Of a DNA stretch of 64,000 bases, positions 35,825-43,022 are shown in pieces. Under the pieces are notes generated by a model, which saw only the letters and a list, made by a program, of their open reading frames with translations, searched no databases and was not told the DNA's origin. Origin of the DNA: Dongia mobilis (GTDB lineage Bacteria > Pseudomonadota > Alphaproteobacteria > Dongiales > Dongiaceae). The stretch covers positions 806,001 to 870,000 of the forward strand of contig NZ_SNYW01000006.1 in NCBI RefSeq assembly GCF_004363235.1, read 5' to 3'. The stretch's first letter is position 1. Every line of letters begins with the position of its first letter. A program made the translations under genes and the position numbers.

Positions 35825-36514
35825 TCACACGCCGTTCATGACCTGCATCGAGCCGCGCCAGATCATGTCGATCGCGACATAGAAGATCACGGCAAGCCCG
35901 AAATAGGCGATCCAGGGATAGCGCTTCAGCAGGCTGGCGATGAGCGAGGCAGCGAGGCCCATCAGCGCGACCGACAAGGCGAGGCCGAAAATCAGGATGT
36001 TGGGATGGTCGTGCGCCGCACCGGCCACCGCCAGCACGTTGTCGAGCGACATGGAAACGTCGGCGATGACGATCTGCACGATGGCCTGGCGCATGGTCTT
36101 GGCGGGTGCCGCCCCGGGCAGGGCGCTCTCCCCCGCGGCAAGTTCCTTCCGCTCGTCGCTGCTCAGCCTCTCGCCCCTGCGCTGCGCCTCCAGCTTCCGC
36201 TCCCGGCGCTGGTGCTCGATCTCGCGCCAGAACTTCCAGCAGACCCAGAGCAGCAGCACGCCGCCGGCCAGAGTCAGGCCGAAGACAAGCAGGAGTTGGC
36301 TCGTCGCCAGCGCAAAGCCGATGCGCATCAGGGTGGCGGCGCCGATGCCGATCAGGATGACCTTGGTGCGTTGGTGCGCCGGCAGGCCGGCGGCCGCCAG
36401 GCCGACGACGATCGCGTTGTCGCCGGCCAGCACTAGATCGATGAAGATCACCTGGCCGAAGGCAACCATCTCTGGGCCGGTCAGCAGGCTGACGATGGTA
36501 TCGAGGTCGAACAT
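35825..36514 (-). CDS. TerC-family integral membrane protein
   Basis: A 229-residue TerC protein with about seven hydrophobic segments. The family-conserved Asp motifs are FIDLVLAGDNAIV in the first helix region and IADVSMSLDNVLAVAGAAH in the middle, with a cytoplasmic charged loop (HQRRERKLEAQRRGERLSSDERKEL) between. TerC proteins are associated with tellurite resistance and, in other bacteria, Mn2+ export or loading of secreted enzymes. The ATG at 36514 gives the standard length. It sits 40 bases downstream of gluQ on the same strand. Confidence 0.88.
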   Translation of the reverse strand: MFDLDTIVSLLTGPEMVAFGQVIFIDLVLAGDNAIVVGLAAAGLPAHQRTKVILIGIGAATLMRIGFALATSQLLLVFGLTLAGGVLLLWVCWKFWREIEHQRRERKLEAQRRGERLSSDERKELAAGESALPGAAPAKTMRQAIVQIVIADVSMSLDNVLAVAGAAHDHPNILIFGLALSVALMGLAASLIASLLKRYPWIAYFGLAVIFYVAIDMIWRGSMQVMNGV

Positions 36515-36554
36515 GCAGGCTTGGCTTTCCTGAAAGTGGCGGGGTGCGGTCGAT

Positions 36555-37388
36555 CTAGTCCTGGAAACCTGCCAGTCGTCTGACATCGGCAGGTGAACGG
36601 CCCATCTCCCGCAGGGCGCGCAGGCTGGTGGCGTTGTCGCGCTTGGCGAGGCGGGTGCCGGTGCCATCGGTCAGCAGGCGATGATGCGCATAGGCCGGAA
36701 CCGGCAGCTCAAGCAGCGCCTGCAGCAGGCGATGGATATGGGTGGCAGGCAGCAGGTCCATGCCGCGCGTGACCAGCGTAACACCCTGCCAGGCATCGTC
36801 CAGGGTGACGCAAAGGTGATAGCTGGCGGGAATGTCCTTGCGGGCCAGCACGACGTCACCCAGAAGTTCGGGCGTCGCGGCGATGCGGCCCTCGGTTTCA
36901 TCCTCGAAGAAGAGATCGCCGACCAATGCCCGGGCCCTGGCCATGTCGAGGCGCAGGGCGAACGGCCGGCCGGCATTCCGCAGCGCCGCCGCCTGATCCG
37001 GGTCGAGGTGGCGGCAGGTCCCAGGATAAAGCGGCCCGTCGGGACCCTGCGGTGCCGCGCCGGCGGAAGCGATGTCCTTGCGCGTGCAGAAGCAGGGATA
37101 GAGCAGGCCGGCTGCTTCGAGGCGCTCTAGGGCCGCGTCATATTCGGCAAAGTGGTCCGACTGGCGGCGTATTTCCCCGTCCCAGTCGAGCCCGAGCCAG
37201 GCGAGGTCCTCGATCAGTGCCGTTTCGAATTCCGGCCGAGATCGGGTCCGGTCGATATCCTCGATCCGCAGCAAGAAACTTCCCCCCGAACGGCGCGCCC
37301 GCGACCAGCCGACCAGTGCTGAAAATGCGTGTCCCAGATGAAGCAGCCCGGTCGGGCTGGGCGCAAATCTTGTTACCGGCGGGTGCAT
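36555..37388 (-). CDS. gluQ: Glutamyl-Q tRNA(Asp) synthetase
   Basis: GluQRS attaches glutamate to the queuosine base of tRNA(Asp). The 277-residue protein is a truncated GluRS catalytic core with no anticodon-binding domain: RFAPSPTGLLHLGHAFSAL (HIGH motif as HLGH), FLLRIEDIDRTRSRPEFE, LYPCFCTRKDI...YPGTCRH (zinc ligands), and a KMSKS-equivalent LAKRDNATSLR. The size and zinc loop separate it from GluRS. It starts at ATG 37388. Queuosine synthesis genes are not in the window. Confidence 0.93.
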   Translation of the reverse strand: MHPPVTRFAPSPTGLLHLGHAFSALVGWSRARRSGGSFLLRIEDIDRTRSRPEFETALIEDLAWLGLDWDGEIRRQSDHFAEYDAALERLEAAGLLYPCFCTRKDIASAGAAPQGPDGPLYPGTCRHLDPDQAAALRNAGRPFALRLDMARARALVGDLFFEDETEGRIAATPELLGDVVLARKDIPASYHLCVTLDDAWQGVTLVTRGMDLLPATHIHRLLQALLELPVPAYAHHRLLTDGTGTRLAKRDNATSLRALREMGRSPADVRRLAGFQD

Positions 37389-37502
37389 CCAGTTCTAGTA
37401 GGTCGGACTGCCGGCGCATGCAATGGCAAACCCCAGTGAACTGGCGTGAAATATGGTCGCGACTTGGCGAGAGCGCCGGAATGCCGGCGCCGGTGCTTCG
37501 GG

Positions 37503-38066
37503 TCATCCGCGGGAGGAAGTTTCGATCCGGGCGGCGAGGGTTGCGAACCAGTGCCGGCGCCCCTCGATTTCCGCAATCTCCAGTTCCAGCCAGGATGACA
37601 GGTAGCTGTCTTTGCGGATGGCCGGGGCATAGGCGCGCAGATCGCCGAGCCGTGCCAGTTCCTTGTCGCAGGCCTCGATCATCAGCTGCAATTGCTGGCA
37701 CTGGCTCTCCGGCGGCAGGCAGTTCAGGAAATGCATCTTGAGGGCGATGATCAGCTTGTTGACCTCGCCCAGCGACCCGCGCAGGCGCGTCGTCATCAGG
37801 CGATGCAGTTCCGCCCGACCGTCCTCGGTCAGGCGCATGATCTGGGCCTCGGGTGGCTGCCGCGGATCGGAAGCCTCGATCAGACCCTCGATCTTGAAAA
37901 GTTCCAGGGAGGGGCCGAGCAATTCCAGCGACGGCCCGACGATGCGGCCGATGAAGTGCCGGATTTCCCGGGCGAGGTCGGCATAGCTCTGCTCGCCCTG
38001 CCACAGCAGGCCGAGGGCGGCCAGGCGCACCGCTTCCGACGGGATGAGGCTGTTATCCTTGTACAT
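37503..38066 (-). CDS. PadR-like transcriptional regulator
   Basis: A 187-residue regulator. The N-terminal winged helix (about residues 5-75) reads IPSEAVRLAALGLLWQGEQSYADLAREI and is followed by a basic wing. The C-terminal half (about 95-185) is a helical dimerisation region (KLIIALKMHFLNCLPPESQCQQLQLMIEACDKELARLG) as in PadR Vir-type proteins. Such proteins repress genes for phenolic-acid stress or multidrug efflux. ATG 38066 is chosen because it lies at the start of the winged helix. The three-copy 15-bp repeat lies upstream. The regulated gene is unknown. Confidence 0.72.
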   Translation of the reverse strand: MYKDNSLIPSEAVRLAALGLLWQGEQSYADLAREIRHFIGRIVGPSLELLGPSLELFKIEGLIEASDPRQPPEAQIMRLTEDGRAELHRLMTTRLRGSLGEVNKLIIALKMHFLNCLPPESQCQQLQLMIEACDKELARLGDLRAYAPAIRKDSYLSSWLELEIAEIEGRRHWFATLAARIETSSRG

Positions 38067-38171
38067 GCCGGCTCGACTGGCCCCTTCAACGTGATTGCGG
38101 GGATGGATGTAGCGCGTTTGCACCCGCGGCGGAACCACGAACCGGCATGTCATGTCCCCGCCGGCGCCGAA

Positions 38172-38216
38172 CTGCCTGGAACGGACCTGCCTGGAACGGA
38201 CCTGCCTGGGGCGAAC
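38172..38216. repeat. 15-bp tandem repeat, three copies, upstream of the PadR-like gene
   Basis: CTGCCTGGAACGGAC is repeated twice exactly (38172-38186, 38187-38201), with a third variant copy (38202-38216, ending GGGCGAAC). The block lies in the 271-base gap between the divergent padR-like and panB genes and may be a regulator-binding array or simple slippage. No other feature was found in that gap. Confidence 0.7.
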
Positions 38217-38337
38217 CGGCATGACCATGCCATGATTGCGGTTGTGCGGTGCAGCATTTTACGCCAGAATGACGGGAAAGATAAAGGCCGGCCGCCCATC
38301 GGGCGCCGGCAAAAGAAGGCCGCAGGAGGAAGACGAG

Positions 38338-39198
38338 ATGAGTGTGCATGCCTCGTCCGGTTCAGCACCGGCAGCCGGTGCTACGACCAAGCGCCTGACC
38401 GCGCCCGAGTTCTCGGCCCGCAAGGGTGGTGAGCCGCTGGTCTGCCTTACCGCCTATACGACGCCCATGGCGCAGCGGCTCGATTCCCATGTCGATCTGC
38501 TGATGGTGGGCGATTCGCTCGGCATGGTCCTCTACGGTTTCGACAGCACCCTGCCGGTGACGCTCGAGATGATGATCCAGCACGGCGCTGCCGTGGTGCG
38601 CGGCTCGAAGCAGGCGCTGGTGGTGGTCGACATGCCGTTCGGTTCCTATCAGGAAAGCCACGAGCAGGCGTTCCGTTCCGCTGCGCGCATCATGAAGGAA
38701 ACCGGCTGCCAGGCCGTCAAGATGGAAGGTGGGCGCGAGATGGCCGAAACCGTCGCCTTCCTGACGCGCCGCGGCATTCCCGTGATGGGCCATGTCGGCC
38801 TGATGCCGCAATCGGTCAACACGCTGGGCGGCTACCGCGCGCGCGGCCGCGGCGACCAGGAAGCGGCAGGCGTCATGGCCGATGCCATCGCCATCGCCGA
38901 GGCCGGTGCCTTTTCGATCGTCCTAGAGGGCGTGATGGAACAGATCGGCCAGGCAGTCACCAGCCGCATTCCGGTGCCGGTGATCGGTATCGGCGCGTCT
39001 GCCGCCTGTGACGGCCAGGTGCTGGTGGCGGAGGACGTTTTCGGCCTGTTCAGTTCGTTCAAGCCGCGCTTCGTCAAGCGCTATGCCGATCTCGGCAGCG
39101 AGATCGAGGAAGCGGCGGCGCGCTATGCCGCCGAAGTGCGCGGTCGCGACTTTCCGGGGCCCGAGCACATCTTCGGCGCCGTGAAAAAGCACGGTTGA
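38338..39198 (+). CDS. panB: 3-methyl-2-oxobutanoate hydroxymethyltransferase PanB
   Basis: PanB adds a hydroxymethyl group from 5,10-methylene-THF to 2-oxoisovalerate, making ketopantoate in pantothenate and CoA synthesis. The 286-residue protein shows [79 protein letters not shown] and [24 protein letters not shown] lies seven bases before ATG 38338. panC follows 26 bases after the stop. Confidence 0.97.
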   Translation: MSVHASSGSAPAAGATTKRLTAPEFSARKGGEPLVCLTAYTTPMAQRLDSHVDLLMVGDSLGMVLYGFDSTLPVTLEMMIQHGAAVVRGSKQALVVVDMPFGSYQESHEQAFRSAARIMKETGCQAVKMEGGREMAETVAFLTRRGIPVMGHVGLMPQSVNTLGGYRARGRGDQEAAGVMADAIAIAEAGAFSIVLEGVMEQIGQAVTSRIPVPVIGIGASAACDGQVLVAEDVFGLFSSFKPRFVKRYADLGSEIEEAAARYAAEVRGRDFPGPEHIFGAVKKHG

Positions 39199-39224
39199 GC
39201 CGGAGGTTCCGGGCGCATTTCCGA

Positions 39225-40073
39225 ATGTCTGGTCCAGCCATCGTTCACCGGGTCGCCGACCTGCGCGCCCAGATTCATGCCTGGCGCGCCGGCGGCGAGA
39301 CGATCGGCCTGGTGCCGACCATGGGCGCGCTGCATGACGGACACCTCTCACTGGTGGCCGCGGCCAGGCGCGACAACACCCGCACGGTGGCCACGATCTT
39401 TGTCAATCCGACCCAATTCGCGCCGCATGAGGACCTTGCCGCCTATCCGCGCGATCCCGCGGGCGATGCGGCCAAGCTCGGCGCCGCTTCCTGCGATCTC
39501 CTGTTCGCGCCTGAAATCGGCGAGATGTATCCCGATGGCTTCGCCACCTCGGTCGCGGTTTCGGGCCTGACGCGGCATCTCTGCGGCGCCACGCGCCCGG
39601 GACATTTCGGCGGCGTCGCCACGATCGTCACCAAACTGCTGTTGCAGGCACTGCCGGACCGCGCCTATTTCGGCGAAAAGGATTTCCAGCAATTGCAGGT
39701 GATCCGCCGCCTGGTGCGCGACCTCGATATTCCGGTCAAGGTGGTAGGCGTGCCGACACTGCGCGAGGCCGATGGCCTCGCCATGTCGTCGCGCAACCGC
39801 TATCTTTCCGCCGAAGATCGGACAATGGCGGCGCAACTGCCGCGAACCTTGCGCGAGAGTGCTGCCCGGATCGCATCGGGCGGCGAGGTCGCACCGATCC
39901 TGGCGGATGCGGCGGCTGCCCTGCGTGCCGCCGGTTTCACCACGATCGACTATATCGAACTCTGCGATGCCGAGACGCTGCAACCGATCGCCGGGCCGGC
40001 TCCCGGTGCCCGCCTCTTTGTGGCCGCCTGGCTGGGGCGGACGCGCCTCATCGACAACTGGCCGGTCGGCTAG
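39225..40073 (+). CDS. panC: Pantoate--beta-alanine ligase PanC
   Basis: PanC condenses pantoate with beta-alanine using ATP to give pantothenate. The 282-residue protein has the HIGH-type ATP motif in LVPTMGALHDGHLSLVAAAR, FVNPTQFAPHEDLAAYPRD, RPGHFGGVATIVTKLL, YFGEKDFQQLQVIRRLVRDL and LAMSSRNRYLS. It is read with panB. A TTG ten codons upstream is an alternative start. The gene is convergent with gpt, with six bases between the stops. Confidence 0.97.
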   Translation: MSGPAIVHRVADLRAQIHAWRAGGETIGLVPTMGALHDGHLSLVAAARRDNTRTVATIFVNPTQFAPHEDLAAYPRDPAGDAAKLGAASCDLLFAPEIGEMYPDGFATSVAVSGLTRHLCGATRPGHFGGVATIVTKLLLQALPDRAYFGEKDFQQLQVIRRLVRDLDIPVKVVGVPTLREADGLAMSSRNRYLSAEDRTMAAQLPRTLRESAARIASGGEVAPILADAAAALRAAGFTTIDYIELCDAETLQPIAGPAPGARLFVAAWLGRTRLIDNWPVG

Positions 40074-40079
40074 GCGGCG

Positions 40080-40559
40080 TCAGCCCTTCTTCAGTTTGAC
40101 GATCGGCTGCGCGAACTGCAGTTCGATGTCCCATGGAAAATAGATCCAGGTATCCTGCGACACCTCGGTGACGAAGGTGTCGACCAGCGGTCGCCCCGAT
40201 GGCTTCGCATAGATCGTGGCGAAATGCGCCTTGGGCAGCATGTCGCGCACCACGCGCGCCGTGCGGCCGGTATCGACCAGGTCGTCGATGATCAGCCAGC
40301 CCGAGCCGTCGCCCGGCACGTCCTTCAGCACCTTGATCTGGCCCGGGCGGTGGTCGTCGGAATAGCTCTGCATGCACACGGTATCGAGCAGCCGGATGTC
40401 GAGTTCGCGGGCGATGATCGCGGCCGGCACCAGGCCGCCGCGGGTGATGGCGACGATGCCGTTGAACGGACCCTTCTCGATAAGTCGCCAGGCGAGCGCC
40501 TTGGCTGTCCTGTGCAATTCTTCCCATGAGACGGGAAAGGTTTTCTGCGGGTCCGACAT
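40080..40559 (-). CDS. gpt: Xanthine-guanine phosphoribosyltransferase
   Basis: Gpt salvages xanthine, guanine and to a lesser degree hypoxanthine by transferring phosphoribose from PRPP. The 159-residue protein has the PRPP loop [20 protein letters not shown], the [17 protein letters not shown] segment, and [15 protein letters not shown]. The ATG at 40559 matches the family start ([16 protein letters not shown]). It stands alone, convergent with panC. The gap 40560-40916 upstream is shared with kup. Confidence 0.95.
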   Translation of the reverse strand: MSDPQKTFPVSWEELHRTAKALAWRLIEKGPFNGIVAITRGGLVPAAIIARELDIRLLDTVCMQSYSDDHRPGQIKVLKDVPGDGSGWLIIDDLVDTGRTARVVRDMLPKAHFATIYAKPSGRPLVDTFVTEVSQDTWIYFPWDIELQFAQPIVKLKKG

Positions 40560-40916
40560 GGTGGTTCCTCAATGTGTTAACGGGCCCAGGACGGTGATTC
40601 CGCCCGCGGCCACTCGGTCACAGCAATATCCGAAGGCCGCGGCAGCGGCAATTGCCGTGCCGTCTCCGGGCCCGGCAAAATGCCGGAATCGCGCGCCGCG
40701 ACAACCTGTCAAGGGTCGATATTGCAGTGCAAAAATCCCTATTGCGCCCATTGCCGTCGGATGACAGGATGCGCACCCATTGAGGGCCGAGCCCGGATTG
40801 CAGTACCGGGCCGCGCCGATGTGAGACAGGGCCTCAAGCAAGGGATGGAGTTACACGTTTGATCCGGCGCCCGTAAAACCGGGCAGCGACCGGAGACAGC
40901 GTGCCACCAAACCGAA
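40560..40916. other. Intergenic region between divergent gpt and kup
   Basis: This 357-base gap must hold the promoters of both genes. I find no clear -35/-10 pair. The one structured element is an 11-base palindrome TTGCAGTGCAA at 40722-40732, near the middle, which could be an operator. No conserved riboswitch or small gene was recognised. Confidence 0.5.
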
Positions 40917-42875
40917 GTGACCAGTACAAGCCAATCAGAAAGTGGCGCGGTGGCCGAACCGCCGCGCGTAGACACATCAGCGTCCGGCCGTGAAGGCGGC
41001 GAAGGCGGGCCGACGCCGGGCGGCCGGCTAGCGCCGCTGGCCATCGGCGCACTCGGCGTGGTGTTCGGCGATATCGGTACATCGCCCCTTTATACCTTCC
41101 GCGAGGCGTTTCACGGCGCGCGCGAGACGGTGGCCGTGCCCGAGCATGTGTTCGGCATTCTGTCGCTGATCTTCTGGACCGTCACCATCATCGTGAGTTT
41201 CAAATACGCGCTGCTGATGCTGCGTGCCGACAACCAGGGGCAGGGCGGCCTGCTGGCGCTGATCGGCCTTGCCATCCGCTCGGCGGCGAAATCCGGCCGG
41301 CGCGAGAAGTTCCTCGCCCTCGGCATCGTCGGCGCTGCGCTGTTCTACGGTGACGGCATGATCACGCCGGCAATCTCGATCCTCTCTGCCGTCGAGGGCC
41401 TGGAGGTTGCCAGGCCGGAACTTGGCTTTCTGGTGATCCCGATCACGATCGCCATCGTCATCGCGCTGTTCGCGGTGCAGCGCTTTGGCACCGGCCATGT
41501 CGGTATCTTCTTCGGTCCCATCATCATGCTGTGGTTCACGACCCTTGGCGTGCTTGGCATTCTGCAGATCGTGCATCATCCGGAGATTTTGCTGGCGCTG
41601 TCGCCGCACTATGCGATCGCTTTCCTGGCGCAGAATATCGGGCTCGCTTTCCCGGTCATGGGCGCCGTGCTGCTGGCGGTGACCGGTGCCGAGGCGCTCT
41701 ATGCCGATCTCGGGCATTTCGGCCGCAAGCCGATCCAGCTTGGCTGGTTCGCCTTCGTCCTGCCCTGCCTGATGCTGAACTATTTCGGCCAGGGCGCGCT
41801 GGTGCTGGAGCGGCCGGAGGCGGTCAGCAACCCATTCTACCTGCTGGCGCCCGAATGGTTCCTCTATCCGCTGATCGGTCTTGCCACCCTGGCAACCATC
41901 ATCGCTTCGCAGGCGGTGATCTCGGGCGCCTTCTCGCTCTCCTGGCAGGCGATGCGCATGGGCATTTGTCCCCGCCTGCTGATCGAGCATACCTCGGCCC
42001 ACCATCACGGCCAGATCTACGTCCCGCAGATCAACTGGATCCTGATGGTCTGCGTCATCCTGCTGGTGATCGGCTTCAAATCCTCGAGCGGCCTTGCCAG
42101 CGCCTATGGCATCGCCGTCACCGGCACCATGATCATCGACACCGTCATCGCCTTCTTCGTCTTCCGGGCGCTGTGGAAGTGGAGCCTGCGGCGCACCCTG
42201 CTGGTCTGTGGCTTCATCCTGCTGGTGGAGAGCATGCTGTTGGGCTCGAGCCTCCTCAAGGTGATGGATGGCGGCTGGTTCCCCCTGCTGATTGGCGCCG
42301 TCATCATTTTCATCCTGTCGACCTGGATGGATGGGCGTGGCCTGCTGGCGCGCCGCCACGGCGCCGGTTCGTTGACCGAGGAGGAGTTCCTGGGGGCGCT
42401 GTCCGAACGGCACCTCAAGCGCGTGCCCGGCACCTCCCTGTTCCTGACGGCGCAAACCGACCGCGTGCCCTTCGCGCTGCTCCACAACATGCGCCACAAC
42501 CGTGTGCTGCACGAACGCATCGTCATGACCACCCTGACGACCGAGGCGCGGCCCTTCGTGCCGGAGGCCGAGCGCGTCGAGGTCCGGCATTTCGATCGCG
42601 GCTTCTCGCGCCTCATCGTGCATTACGGTTTTGCCGACGAACCCGACCTGCCGGCGGCCATGCGCCTCGCTTCACGGTACGGCCTTGAGCTTGACCCGGA
42701 GGGTGTCTCGTATTTCATCGGGCGCGAACGCATCGTCCCGCGCCAGAAATCTGCCATGTCGGGCTGGCGCCGCTGGCTCTTCATCCTGTTGTCGGACACC
42801 GAGATCTCGGCATCCGACTACTTCAAGATTCCCGTCGGTCGCATCATCGAACTGGGCGCCCGCACCGAGATCTGA
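40917..42875 (+). CDS. kup: Kup-type K+ uptake permease
   Basis: A 652-residue K+ uptake protein (KUP/HAK/KT family). The hallmark GVVFGDIGTSPLYTFREAF opens the first membrane helix. Further helices and the GDGMITPAISILSAVEGL motif follow, with about 12 membrane segments to residue 440 and a soluble C-terminal domain. It drives proton-coupled K+ uptake, mostly when K+ is low. The start is GTG 40917; the next in-frame GTG at 40950 is possible, and no strong ribosome site decides. Confidence 0.95.
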   Translation: MTSTSQSESGAVAEPPRVDTSASGREGGEGGPTPGGRLAPLAIGALGVVFGDIGTSPLYTFREAFHGARETVAVPEHVFGILSLIFWTVTIIVSFKYALLMLRADNQGQGGLLALIGLAIRSAAKSGRREKFLALGIVGAALFYGDGMITPAISILSAVEGLEVARPELGFLVIPITIAIVIALFAVQRFGTGHVGIFFGPIIMLWFTTLGVLGILQIVHHPEILLALSPHYAIAFLAQNIGLAFPVMGAVLLAVTGAEALYADLGHFGRKPIQLGWFAFVLPCLMLNYFGQGALVLERPEAVSNPFYLLAPEWFLYPLIGLATLATIIASQAVISGAFSLSWQAMRMGICPRLLIEHTSAHHHGQIYVPQINWILMVCVILLVIGFKSSSGLASAYGIAVTGTMIIDTVIAFFVFRALWKWSLRRTLLVCGFILLVESMLLGSSLLKVMDGGWFPLLIGAVIIFILSTWMDGRGLLARRHGAGSLTEEEFLGALSERHLKRVPGTSLFLTAQTDRVPFALLHNMRHNRVLHERIVMTTLTTEARPFVPEAERVEVRHFDRGFSRLIVHYGFADEPDLPAAMRLASRYGLELDPEGVSYFIGRERIVPRQKSAMSGWRRWLFILLSDTEISASDYFKIPVGRIIELGARTEI

Positions 42876-42896
42876 CGCTTTCCTGTAGCATTGCAT

Positions 42897-42922
42897 CGCG
42901 TCTTGATATGAATCAAGACGCG
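42897..42922. promoter_or_regulatory. Perfect 11-bp inverted repeat between kup and the P-type ATPase
   Basis: CGCGTCTTGAT (42897-42907) and ATCAAGACGCG (42912-42922) pair completely around an ATGA loop. It begins 22 bases past the kup stop and lies 100 bases before the ATPase start. No T-run follows on either strand, which argues against a simple terminator. Confidence 0.6.
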
Positions 42923-42950
42923 AACCGCCAGCAACCGCCAGACTGCCAAG

Positions 42951-42968
42951 GTGGCTGCGGGCAGCCAC
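42951..42968. promoter_or_regulatory. Second hairpin in the P-type ATPase leader
   Basis: GTGGCTGC (42951-42958) and GCAGCCAC (42961-42968) pair perfectly around GG, 54 bases before the ATPase start. With the hairpin at 42897 it makes a two-stem leader that could act on transcription or translation of the pump. Confidence 0.5.
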
Positions 42969-43022
42969 ATCCCCCAACCCGTTCCGCCGGGATTCGGCCG
43001 GTGATGGAGGCAAGCGACAGGG

